From contig NZ_CABQJR010000006.1 of the NCBI RefSeq assembly GCF_902464545.1, positions 1 to 64,000 on the forward strand: 64,000 nt of DNA. Reading direction: 5' to 3'. Below are positions 8,955-19,873 of this stretch, in pieces (the stretch's first letter is position 1; each line of letters begins with the position of its first letter). A model generated the notes under the pieces. That model saw nothing but the letters and a program-made list of their open reading frames with translations, ran no database searches and was not told the DNA's origin. This DNA comes from an uncultured Senegalimassilia sp. Its GTDB lineage: Bacteria > Actinomycetota > Coriobacteriia > Coriobacteriales > Eggerthellaceae. The translations under genes and the position numbers were made by a program.

Positions 8955-9941
8955 ATGGGCGTCCCCGACAAGCAGTACCCGCTGAACGTATATCGCCTCA
9001 TCCTTATGACGGCTGCTGCCGTTTGGGGCCTGGGCTTCGTGATCGGTAAAAGCGCCATCGGCACCGTGGGCGCCACATGGTTCACCTCCATCCGCTTCCT
9101 TGGGGCGGGCATCGTGTTGGTCATCCTCTTGTTTCCCCACCTCAAGCGCAATTTCTGCCGTAAAACGCTGAAGGCGGGCCTGATCATCGGCGTTGCCACG
9201 TTCGTGGGCTTCTGGACGCAGTTTCTGGGCCTTGGCCTGACCACGCCCTCGAAGAACGCCTTTTTGAGCGCATGCTATTGCCTGACCGTGCCGTTTATCT
9301 GGTGGGCTGTCTCCCGCCGTCGCCCGCCCGCGAAGACCCTTATCGCGGCGGCTATCTGCACCGTCGGCATCGGGCTGGTGTCGCTGACCGAGGGCTTCTC
9401 CGTCAGCTTGGGAGACGGCGTCAGCATCGCCTCGGCATTCCTCTACGGCGCCGAGATCGTGATCATCGGCCTGGTCATGCGCGACAACGACGTCCTGACC
9501 ATCACCGTCATCCAGCAGTTCACTGCGGGTATCCTGGCCCTGTTGCTTGCCCTGGTCACGCAACCCATGCCCACGGCGGCGCAGGTGGCAACGCCCGAGT
9601 TCATCGGCGCCATGACCTACGTCGCCATGCTCTCGGCGGCCTTCGGCGCCGTGGCTCAGAACACGGCGCAGGCCCACCTGTCGCCCTCCGAGGCGGGCCT
9701 GCTCTGCTCGCTTGAAAGCGTATTTTGCGCGCTGTTCAGCGTGGCGTTCTTCGGCGAGGTGCTCACAGCCCGCATGGCGGTGGGCTTCGCGTTCATCTTC
9801 GCCGCCATCGTGGCAACCCAGCTCGGCGACAAGGGCGGCGAAGCGGCCGTGGCCGACTCCGCAGCCGGTGGATCTTCGAGTGGCGAAAGCCCCGCATCGG
9901 GAAAGCCCGCCAAGCGAAACCGCGGTCGAATAGCCCGCTGA
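8955..9941 (+). CDS. EamA/DMT-superfamily transporter
   Basis: 328 residues with ten predicted membrane helices in two EamA repeats (about 15-145 and 160-290). AAAVWGLGFVIGK in TM1 and AFGAVAQNTAQ near the second repeat are typical. It likely exports or imports a small metabolite in the inner membrane; substrate unknown. The hydrophilic C-terminal tail (about 295-328) is Ser/Gly/Lys/Arg-rich. The spacing from CAGGAG to the ATG is long, about 11 bases. Confidence 0.85.
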   Translation: MGVPDKQYPLNVYRLILMTAAAVWGLGFVIGKSAIGTVGATWFTSIRFLGAGIVLVILLFPHLKRNFCRKTLKAGLIIGVATFVGFWTQFLGLGLTTPSKNAFLSACYCLTVPFIWWAVSRRRPPAKTLIAAAICTVGIGLVSLTEGFSVSLGDGVSIASAFLYGAEIVIIGLVMRDNDVLTITVIQQFTAGILALLLALVTQPMPTAAQVATPEFIGAMTYVAMLSAAFGAVAQNTAQAHLSPSEAGLLCSLESVFCALFSVAFFGEVLTARMAVGFAFIFAAIVATQLGDKGGEAAVADSAAGGSSSGESPASGKPAKRNRGRIAR

Positions 9942-10018
9942 CCTGCGGGTCCACACCCCGACATTAAGTCCGCCGCGGGCAACACTTTGTTTCCGGCTCG
10001 TTTCGCCGGCTTCGGGGC

Positions 10019-10024
10019 TATAAT
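10019..10024 (+). promoter_or_regulatory. Candidate -10 element before the DDAH-like gene
   Basis: A consensus TATAAT about 97 bases upstream of the start. No convincing -35 hexamer is visible at 16-18 bases. Confidence 0.35.
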
Positions 10025-10120
10025 GCCCAAGGAGGCAGCTATCTTTTATCCCTACGAACGTGCCGCGCGACAAGCAGCTGCAATGCGCGCCGGCAACCAT
10101 GCACCCAAGGAGAGAGAAGC

Positions 10121-10897
10121 ATGACGAAGTTCAACCATGTCATCATCCGCCGCCCTGGTAAGTCGCTGTGCGACGGCATCACCAGCGCACCCGAGCTGGG
10201 CCAGCCCATCTACGAGCGCGCCATCGAGGAGCACTACGACTACGAGCATGCCCTCGAGCAGTGCGGCGTCGACGTCACCGTCCTGCCTGCGCTCGAGCAG
10301 TTTCCGGACAGCTGCTTCGTCGAGGACCCGGCCGTCATCACCCGCTGCGGCGCCATCATCACCAACCCCGGCGCTGCCAGCCGTAACGGTGAGAAGGACG
10401 AGATCGAGCCCGTGGTCCGTCGCTTCTTCGACGATGAGCACGTCAAGCATATCGTCGCCCCCGGCACCCTTGACGGCGGCGACGTCATGATGGTGGGCGA
10501 CCACTTCTACGTGGGCCGCTCCGCCCGCACCAACGAAGAGGGCATCCGCCAGTTCTGCGAGATCCTGGCCGGTTGGGGCCTGGAGGGCTCCGAGGTCCCG
10601 CTGGAGGAGGTCCTGCACCTCAAGACCGGCGTGAACTACATCGAGGACAACAACATGCTGGTGTCCGGCGAGTTCATCGACAAGCCCGACTTCGCCAAGT
10701 ACAACAAGGTGGTCGTGCCCGAGGACGAGGCCTACGGCGCGAACTGCATCTGGGTCAACGGCACCGTCATCGTGGCCGAGGGCTACCCCACCGTGCTCAA
10801 GGCCGTCCAGGACCTGGGCTACAAGACGCTGGTGGTGGACACCTCCGAGTACCGCAAGATCGACGGCGGCCTGTCCTGCCTCAGCCTGCGCTTCTAG
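10121..10897 (+). CDS. Dimethylarginine dimethylaminohydrolase-like amidino hydrolase
   Basis: 258 residues, the length of bacterial DDAH. Guanidine-modifying superfamily residues are visible: FVEDP (66-70), TLDGGD (116-121), catalytic H166 in LHLKTG and catalytic C253 near the C-terminus (GLSCLSL). DDAH hydrolyses methylated arginines to citrulline plus methylamines through a Cys-thiouronium intermediate. Substrate could be dimethylarginine or another guanidino compound. No arginine deiminase pathway partners are adjacent. A GGAGAG site lies 6-8 bases before the ATG, and two to three hairpins follow the stop. Confidence 0.85.
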   Translation: MTKFNHVIIRRPGKSLCDGITSAPELGQPIYERAIEEHYDYEHALEQCGVDVTVLPALEQFPDSCFVEDPAVITRCGAIITNPGAASRNGEKDEIEPVVRRFFDDEHVKHIVAPGTLDGGDVMMVGDHFYVGRSARTNEEGIRQFCEILAGWGLEGSEVPLEEVLHLKTGVNYIEDNNMLVSGEFIDKPDFAKYNKVVVPEDEAYGANCIWVNGTVIVAEGYPTVLKAVQDLGYKTLVVDTSEYRKIDGGLSCLSLRF

Positions 10898-10914
10898 CAC
10901 ACGCTTAAAACGCG

Positions 10915-10948
10915 CGGTCCCGCAAAGCCCAAGCGCTTCGCGGGACCG
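10915..10948 (+). terminator. First hairpin after DDAH-like gene
   Basis: CGGTCCCGC (10915-10923) pairs with GCGGGACCG (10940-10948). It lies 18 bases after the stop; no T-run follows. Confidence 0.55.
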
Positions 10949-10960
10949 GCGACATAAAGG

Positions 10961-11002
10961 CCCGCGGGCACTTGGGAGACCGAGCAAGCCCGCGGGTCTT
11001 TT
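10961..11002 (+). terminator. Intrinsic terminator after DDAH-like gene
   Basis: CCCGCGGGC (10961-10969) pairs with GCCCGCGGG (10988-10996), followed by TCTTTT. Confidence 0.75.
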
Positions 11003-11030
11003 CGTATTCGGGGAACCGAATCGTAAAACA

Positions 11031-11067
11031 CGAAGAGCCTGATTCTCATCTGGAATCAGGCTCTTCG
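11031..11067 (-). terminator. 15-bp perfect stem, terminator of the leftward winged-helix gene
   Basis: CGAAGAGCCTGATTC (11031-11045) pairs perfectly with 11053-11067, loop of 7. On the minus strand the stem is followed by TGTTTTACG, so it most likely ends the gene at 11150; on the plus strand it gives backup termination. Confidence 0.7.
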
Positions 11068-11149
11068 CTTTCAGGGACGAGAAGCCGTCCGTAAAACCCC
11101 ACTATATTTGTAACTACGTCGCAACGCGCCCTGTCCGCTAGGGCTCGTC

Positions 11150-11482
11150 TTAGCCGGCGATCGCGTGCAGCTGCTCGCCTTTCGTCTCCGGCGTGGGCAC
11201 GTGGTAGGTGTTGCTCAGGCGCATGCCGTTTTCCGCATAGCGGGCAACCGAGATGATGAAGCCCTCCTTGCGCAGGCGCAGGATGGCGCGGTCGACGGTC
11301 TTCAGGCTGACCTGCAGCGCTTCGGCGATATCACGCTTGGACTCGGAGCAACCCGCCGCGCCGTAGGAGGCGATAAAGCCCAGGATAAGCAGCTGCGAGT
11401 TCGTCAGCGTGCGCTTGCCGTCCGCAAGCGTGATGTCGTCGTCGATCTCGGTCGTGGTCTCAGCGGTCGTCTCAGTCGTCAT
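11150..11482 (-). CDS. Small winged-helix DNA-binding regulator (paralogue of 21751-22029)
   Basis: 110 residues from the ATG at 11480-11482, which has GGAGAAGG 4-5 bases upstream; the frame is open farther upstream but without a ribosome site. A Thr/Glu-rich N-terminus (about 1-25) precedes a winged helix: LTNSQLLILGFIASYG, then CSESKRDIAEALQV and KTVDRAILRLRKEGFI. It aligns closely with the protein at 21751-22029. It probably binds DNA as a small regulator; target unknown. A terminator-like hairpin in its leader (11581-11629) suggests attenuation or an upstream small RNA. Confidence 0.75.
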   Translation of the reverse strand: MTTETTAETTTEIDDDITLADGKRTLTNSQLLILGFIASYGAAGCSESKRDIAEALQVSLKTVDRAILRLRKEGFIISVARYAENGMRLSNTYHVPTPETKGEQLHAIAG

Positions 11483-11580
11483 AGTCCTTCTCCATAAGTT
11501 CGCGTTCCAATGCTTATGACCCCCGCTCGCCAACAACGCAAGGCGAGCAAAACCTGCAAGCCGAACTGGAGAAATAAAAA

Positions 11581-11629
11581 GCAGCCAGCTGCAGTGGCTC
11601 CCCGAAAGGGGAACTGTGCAACTGGCTGC
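11581..11629 (-). terminator. Terminator-like hairpin upstream of the winged-helix gene
   Basis: GCAGCCAG (11581-11588) pairs with CTGGCTGC (11622-11629); an inner TCCCC/GGGGA stem lies inside. Minus-strand sequence after the stem is TTTTTATTTC, a classic intrinsic terminator. It is about 100 bases upstream of the gene's start, so it either attenuates that gene or ends a short RNA from 11630-11860. Confidence 0.65.
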
Positions 11630-12194
11630 CATTTCAGGCCCTATAGCTTTGCGTCATCACCTTTCGAGGATTTTGCCGATATGAAAAATATCACGCGAAA
11701 AACCGTATGTCAAGGGGTGTCCGCCCCTCCCCATGGCAGGCCCCCTACCATCGGTTGCGCCAAGTCGCTCAAGGACGATGCAGGCATGCGGCAAACCCTC
11801 CCGATAGTTAAGAAACACCACGTCAACACACCTTTCTGTAGAAAGCGAACGCACTACGGCGAAGAGTGGTCCTCAGCCTAAACCCGATGCTCAGGCATTC
11901 CTACAACTCCCCGTTGTCGCGCCCTCGCACCCCTTACGCTCCGCCCCTCTTCGCCCCACGCACCCATACTTTTCGCAATCTGTGGATACCACCTGCGGTC
12001 ACATCCGCGCTGCTGTATTAACTCTGGATTAATTTACGACAATGCCGTAGTTATACAGCTTGATACGTTATAAGTTGCGATAACCTATCTTCTTAGCATT
12101 TGGCAGGCGTTCGGCCACCTGCGGGTGCTGCGATCAACCGCTGAGCAGCATCTTCAAAGAAGAACACGTTCGCATAGTAGGTCAGGAGTCACAC
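11630..12194. other. Intergenic region without a supported gene
   Basis: 565 bases between the leader hairpin and the LeuA-like gene. Short open frames exist on both strands but have no ribosome site or recognisable motif. The right part (about 12000-12100) is AT-rich and includes arms ATTAA/TTAAT around 12018-12034 and several TTGATA/TATAA-like hexamers. It probably holds the promoters for the divergent genes. Confidence 0.4.
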
Positions 12195-13610
12195 ATGAGA
12201 GACATACGTGTCAGCGACATCACGATGAGGGAGGCAATCGCCTCCAAGGCGCTTTCCCTATCCTTTAAGGAAAAGCTAGAAATCGTGAAGATCCTAGACC
12301 GTATCGGCGTGGGCTCCATCGAGGTCGAGGGCATCGAATCCTCCAAGGTAGACAGCTTGCGAATCAAGTCCATCGCCTCCCTGGTGAAGAACAGCACGCT
12401 TGCCGTGCCGGTGAAGATGGACGACGACAGCATCCAGGCCGTTTGGAACGCCGCGAAGGGCGCGAAGCACGTCCGTCTGCAGGTGGAAGCTGCCGTCAGC
12501 CCCTCCTGCATGGAGTACATCCAGCGCAAGAAGGCCGACACGCTGATCGCCGACGCCGCAGAGGCGGTGGCGAAGTGTGCCCAGCTCACCGACGACGTCG
12601 AGTTCGTGGCCATCGACGCCACCCGCACCGACGTGGCCTACCTGGCCCGCGTCATCGACGCCGTAGTCGCCGCCGGCGCCAAGACGGTCACCGTCTGCGA
12701 CGCGGCGGGTTCCATGCTCCCCGAGGAGTTCGCCCAGTTCATCGCCGACCTGTACCAGGCCGCACCCCAGCTCAAGGGCATCGATCTGGGCATCTCGTGC
12801 TGCAACAACCTTAATATGGCCGATGCCTGCGCCGTGGCCGGCGTCATGGCCGGCGCCTCCATCGTCAAGGCCACGTCCTACCCCATGGGCGTCGTCGCGC
12901 TCGACAACGTGGCCCGCATCCTTGCCGCCAAGGCAGACGCCCTGGGCGCCCAGAGCAAGGTGCGCGTGACCGAGCTCAAGCGCGCCATGAACCAGATCTC
13001 CCGCCTGTGCTGCGACGACCGTTCCAAGGCGTCCCTGTTCACCGGCACCGTCTCCGAGGCCGTCGAGGGCGTGGTGCTCACCGCCGGCGACGACCAGGCC
13101 ACCGTCATGCAGTACGTCGAGCGTCTGGGCTACAGCCTGTCCGACGAGGACGCTGAAGCCGTGTTCGAGGCCTTCAAGAAGATCGCCGCCAGCAAGGAGC
13201 GCGTGAGCGCCACCGAGCTGGACGCCATCGTGGCCTCCGCCGCGCTGCAGGTGCCGCCCACCTACACCCTGGACGGCTACGTCATCAACTCCGGTCTGAG
13301 CTTCAAGGCCACCTCGCACATCTCGCTGTGTAAGAACGGCGAGCTCATCGAGGCCGTGTCCCTGGGCGACGGCCCCATCGACTCCTCGTTCAAGTCCATC
13401 GAATCGGTCGTGGGCAAGCACTACGAGCTTGACGACTTCAGCATCCAGGCCGTCACCGAGGGCCGCGAGGCCATGGGCGAATCGGTCGTGAAGCTGATCG
13501 CCGACGGCAAGGTGTATTCCGGCCGCGGCATCTCCACCGACATCGTCGAGTCCAGCATCCGCGCGTACATCAACGCGCTCAACAAGATCGCCTACGAGGA
13601 GCAGAACTAA
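12195..13610 (+). CDS. LeuA/isopropylmalate-synthase-like protein lacking usual metal ligands
   Basis: 471 residues with a TIM-barrel HMGL-like domain (about 1-290), a linker domain and a LeuA-type regulatory domain (about 356-467: GDGPIDSSFKSIE, AVTEGREAMGE). In working synthases the barrel starts with TLRDGEQ and has an HxH metal pair; here these read ITMREAI (9-15) and ISCCNN (200-205), so the Asp and both His ligands are changed. Either the chemistry differs or the protein is regulatory. The stop overlaps the start of the next gene by one base (TAATG), implying translational coupling with the isomerase/AMP-ligase fusion. It should not be annotated as leuA. Confidence 0.75.
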   Translation: MRDIRVSDITMREAIASKALSLSFKEKLEIVKILDRIGVGSIEVEGIESSKVDSLRIKSIASLVKNSTLAVPVKMDDDSIQAVWNAAKGAKHVRLQVEAAVSPSCMEYIQRKKADTLIADAAEAVAKCAQLTDDVEFVAIDATRTDVAYLARVIDAVVAAGAKTVTVCDAAGSMLPEEFAQFIADLYQAAPQLKGIDLGISCCNNLNMADACAVAGVMAGASIVKATSYPMGVVALDNVARILAAKADALGAQSKVRVTELKRAMNQISRLCCDDRSKASLFTGTVSEAVEGVVLTAGDDQATVMQYVERLGYSLSDEDAEAVFEAFKKIAASKERVSATELDAIVASAALQVPPTYTLDGYVINSGLSFKATSHISLCKNGELIEAVSLGDGPIDSSFKSIESVVGKHYELDDFSIQAVTEGREAMGESVVKLIADGKVYSGRGISTDIVESSIRAYINALNKIAYEEQN

Positions 13611-16102
13611 TGAAGCTTTCCTTTTCCACCCGCGGCTGGGCTGACCACTCCTGGGACGAGCTCGTAAGCACCGCCCTTGAAATGGATTTCTCGGGCATCG
13701 AGATCCACAACCCCATCACCAACGCGGCGTTCACCGGCAAGGGCGGCCCGCTTGACCGCTACAACACGCAGGCAACGGCCCGCGCCCTGCGCGACAAGGG
13801 TCTTTCCATCCCCGCGTTCGACTCCTCGGTCGACATCTCGGCCGGCGAGCAGCAGGTTCAGGACGCGAAAGATCTCATCGACCTGGCTCAGGCCGCCAGC
13901 GTGGGCATGGTGTGCGTCGTCGTGCAGCACGACGACGAGGACGCCATCCACGCAGCGCTTTCCCAGCTGGTCCCTTACGCCGAGGAACACGGCGTGGTGC
14001 TGCTGATCGAATCCAGCGGCATCTTCTCCAGCACCTCGCGCCTAACCGACATCATGGACCGCTACGCCAGCGACTACCTAGGCGCCCTGTGGGACGTCCA
14101 CAACGTCTACCGCGTGGGCGGCGAAAGCCCGGCGACCACTATCAAGAACCTGGGCGCCTACGTCAAGCACGTGCACATGCGCGACTCCGACGACGACGGC
14201 TCCTTCAACCTGGTGGGCGAAGGCACCCTGCCCATCGACGAGGTGGTGCGCGCGCTGTCCTCCATCGACTACGACGGCTTCGTGTCGCTTGAGTGGGACC
14301 CCGCGTGGATGGCCGACCTCACCGACATGGAGGTCATCTTCCCCCATTATGTCAACTACATGGAGCAGTTCGAGGACACCCGCGGCAAGCGCCGCACGCT
14401 CTACCTCAACCACGACGGCACCGGCGAGTACGTGTGGAAGAAGGACGAGCTCATCGACCTGACCTTCCCTCAGGTGCTCGACAAGATGGTCGAGTGCTTC
14501 CCCGACCAGTACTGCTTTAAGTACACCACGCTGGACTACACGCGCACCTACGAGGAGTTCCGCGACGACGTGGACACGTTCGCCCGCGCGCTCGTGTCGA
14601 TGGGCGTCAAGCCCGGCAGCAAGGTTGCCATCTGGGCCACCAACGTACCTGCCTGGTACATCACGTTTTGGGCCGCCACGAAGATCGGCGCCGTGTTGGT
14701 CACGGTGAACACCGCTTACAAGATCCACGAGGCCGAGTACCTGCTGCGCCAGTCCGACACGCACACGCTGGTCATGATCGACAGCGCGCTTGACTCCAAC
14801 TACCGCCAGATCATCAACGACCTGTGCCCCGAGATCGCCGACACCAAGCCCGGCGACCAGCTGCACTGCAAGCGCCTTCCCTTCCTGCGCAACGTCATCA
14901 CCGTCGGCTTCGACATGCCCGGCTGCCTGAACTTCGAGCAGGCCATGGAGCGCTCCGAGCTGGTGCCGCTTGAGAAGATCCAGCGCATGGCCGCCGAGGT
15001 GCGCCCCGATGACGTGTGCAACATGCAATACACCTCCGGCACCACGGGCTTCCCCAAGGGCGTCATGCTCACGCACCGCAACGTCGTCAACGACGGCAAG
15101 TGCATCGGCGACCGCATGGGCCTTTCCACCGCGGACCGCTTCATGATCCACGTGCCCATGTTCCACTGCTTCGGCATGACGCTGTCCATGACGTCGTCCA
15201 TGACCCACGGCGCCACCATGTGCCCCATGCCCTACTTCAGCGCGAAGGCGTCGCTGCACTGCATCACGCAGGAGAAGGTCACCGCGTTCAACGGCGTGCC
15301 CACCATGTTCATCGCCATGTTCAACCATGCCGACTATCGCAAGACCGACTTCAGCCACATGCGCACCGGCATCATGGCCGGCGCCGGCTGCCCGCCTGAG
15401 CTCATGAAGCGCGCCGCGCAGCCCGACGAGATGAACATGACCGGCATCGTGTCGGTGTACGGCCAGACCGAATCGGCCCCGGGCTCCACCATGAGCGCCT
15501 GGACCGACCCGCTCGACCTGCGCACCGAGACCGTCGGCTACGCGTTCCCGCACGTGCAGTGCAAGATCATCGACCCTGAAACCGGCGAGGAGCTGCCTGA
15601 CGGCCAGATCGGCGAGTTCTGCTCGCGCGGCTACAACATCATGAAGGGCTACTACAAAATGCCCGACGCCACCTTCAAGACGGTGGACGAGAACGGTTGG
15701 CTGCACTCCGGCGACCTGCTCATGCGCGACGAGCGCGGCTGCTTCGTGGCCACCGGCCGCCTGAAGGACATGATCATCCGCGGCGGCGAGAACATCTACC
15801 CGAAGGAGATCGAGGACTTCGTCATCACGCACCCCAAGGTCAGCGACTGCCAGGTGGTGGGCGTGCCCGACGCGAAGTACGGCGAGGAGGCACTGGCCTG
15901 CATCATCCTCAAGGACGGCGAGACCATGACCGAGCCCGAGATCCGCGAGTTCATGATGAGCAACATCGCGCGCCACAAGGTGCCCCGCTACATCAAGTTC
16001 GTGGAGTCCTACCCCATGAACGCCGCCGGCAAGATCCTCAAGTACAAGATGAGGGAAGCCGCCGTCGAGGAGCTGGGCCTTCAGAACCTGGTGAAGAAGT
16101 AG
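13610..16102 (+). CDS. Fusion of sugar-isomerase-like TIM barrel and AMP-forming acyl-CoA ligase
   Basis: 830 residues. Residues 1 to about 255 match xylose-isomerase/AP-endonuclease-2-like barrels (LIESSG, LWDVHNVYR, HVHMRD, VSLEWDP hold likely metal ligands). Residues about 275-830 are an ANL ligase: P-loop YTSGTTGFPKG (about 474-484), YGQTES, HSGDL and the C-terminal lysine region AAGKILKYK. The AMP-ligase half would activate a carboxylate as acyl-AMP and then acyl-CoA. The barrel could isomerise a hydroxy- or keto-acid or sugar-derived acid. No stop or frame break separates the halves. Cotranscribed with the LeuA-like gene. Function unknown; the fusion itself is clear. Confidence 0.88.
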   Translation: MKLSFSTRGWADHSWDELVSTALEMDFSGIEIHNPITNAAFTGKGGPLDRYNTQATARALRDKGLSIPAFDSSVDISAGEQQVQDAKDLIDLAQAASVGMVCVVVQHDDEDAIHAALSQLVPYAEEHGVVLLIESSGIFSSTSRLTDIMDRYASDYLGALWDVHNVYRVGGESPATTIKNLGAYVKHVHMRDSDDDGSFNLVGEGTLPIDEVVRALSSIDYDGFVSLEWDPAWMADLTDMEVIFPHYVNYMEQFEDTRGKRRTLYLNHDGTGEYVWKKDELIDLTFPQVLDKMVECFPDQYCFKYTTLDYTRTYEEFRDDVDTFARALVSMGVKPGSKVAIWATNVPAWYITFWAATKIGAVLVTVNTAYKIHEAEYLLRQSDTHTLVMIDSALDSNYRQIINDLCPEIADTKPGDQLHCKRLPFLRNVITVGFDMPGCLNFEQAMERSELVPLEKIQRMAAEVRPDDVCNMQYTSGTTGFPKGVMLTHRNVVNDGKCIGDRMGLSTADRFMIHVPMFHCFGMTLSMTSSMTHGATMCPMPYFSAKASLHCITQEKVTAFNGVPTMFIAMFNHADYRKTDFSHMRTGIMAGAGCPPELMKRAAQPDEMNMTGIVSVYGQTESAPGSTMSAWTDPLDLRTETVGYAFPHVQCKIIDPETGEELPDGQIGEFCSRGYNIMKGYYKMPDATFKTVDENGWLHSGDLLMRDERGCFVATGRLKDMIIRGGENIYPKEIEDFVITHPKVSDCQVVGVPDAKYGEEALACIILKDGETMTEPEIREFMMSNIARHKVPRYIKFVESYPMNAAGKILKYKMREAAVEELGLQNLVKK

Positions 16103-16125
16103 CAGCTTCCATATACCGACATTCC

Positions 16126-16160
16126 GCGGGGGCCGTTTAGCGCGCCCCCGCTCGCGTTTT
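16126..16160 (+). terminator. Hairpin between fusion gene and nifJ
   Basis: GCGGGGGC (16126-16133) pairs with GCCCCCGC (16144-16151), then TCGCGTTTT. It separates the two-gene unit from nifJ, at least partly. Confidence 0.6.
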
Positions 16161-16190
16161 CAAATCATCGTTGCGGAGAGGGGCTTCACA

Positions 16191-19787
<3,597 letters not shown>

Positions 19788-19796
19788 GCGGACGAA

Positions 19797-19839
19797 GGCC
19801 CGCGAGCGCTCGGAAAACCGAGCAGCTCGCGGGCCTTTT
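19797..19839 (+). terminator. Intrinsic terminator of nifJ
   Basis: GGCCCGCGAGC (19797-19807) pairs with GCTCGCGGGCC (19825-19835), followed by TTTT. Confidence 0.85.
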
Positions 19840-19873
19840 GGGTTTGGAGAAGGTCAGCGCTACCGTCTGGCGG

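Noticed and set aside
8955..9941. Transporter as part of the ACGX locus (peptide exporter)
   Set aside because: It is an EamA metabolite transporter on the other strand, behind a decayed gene; no peptide-export features.
11657..11854. 65-codon minus-strand frame upstream of the winged-helix gene
   Set aside because: No ribosome site and no recognisable motif; it lies in the leader region with terminator structure.
12195..13610. leuA (2-isopropylmalate synthase)
   Set aside because: The RDGEQ and HxH signatures needed for catalysis are missing and no leucine genes are adjacent.
14078..15976. Long minus-strand frame opposite the AMP-ligase fusion
   Set aside because: Same antisense artefact; the plus-strand protein has all ANL motifs.
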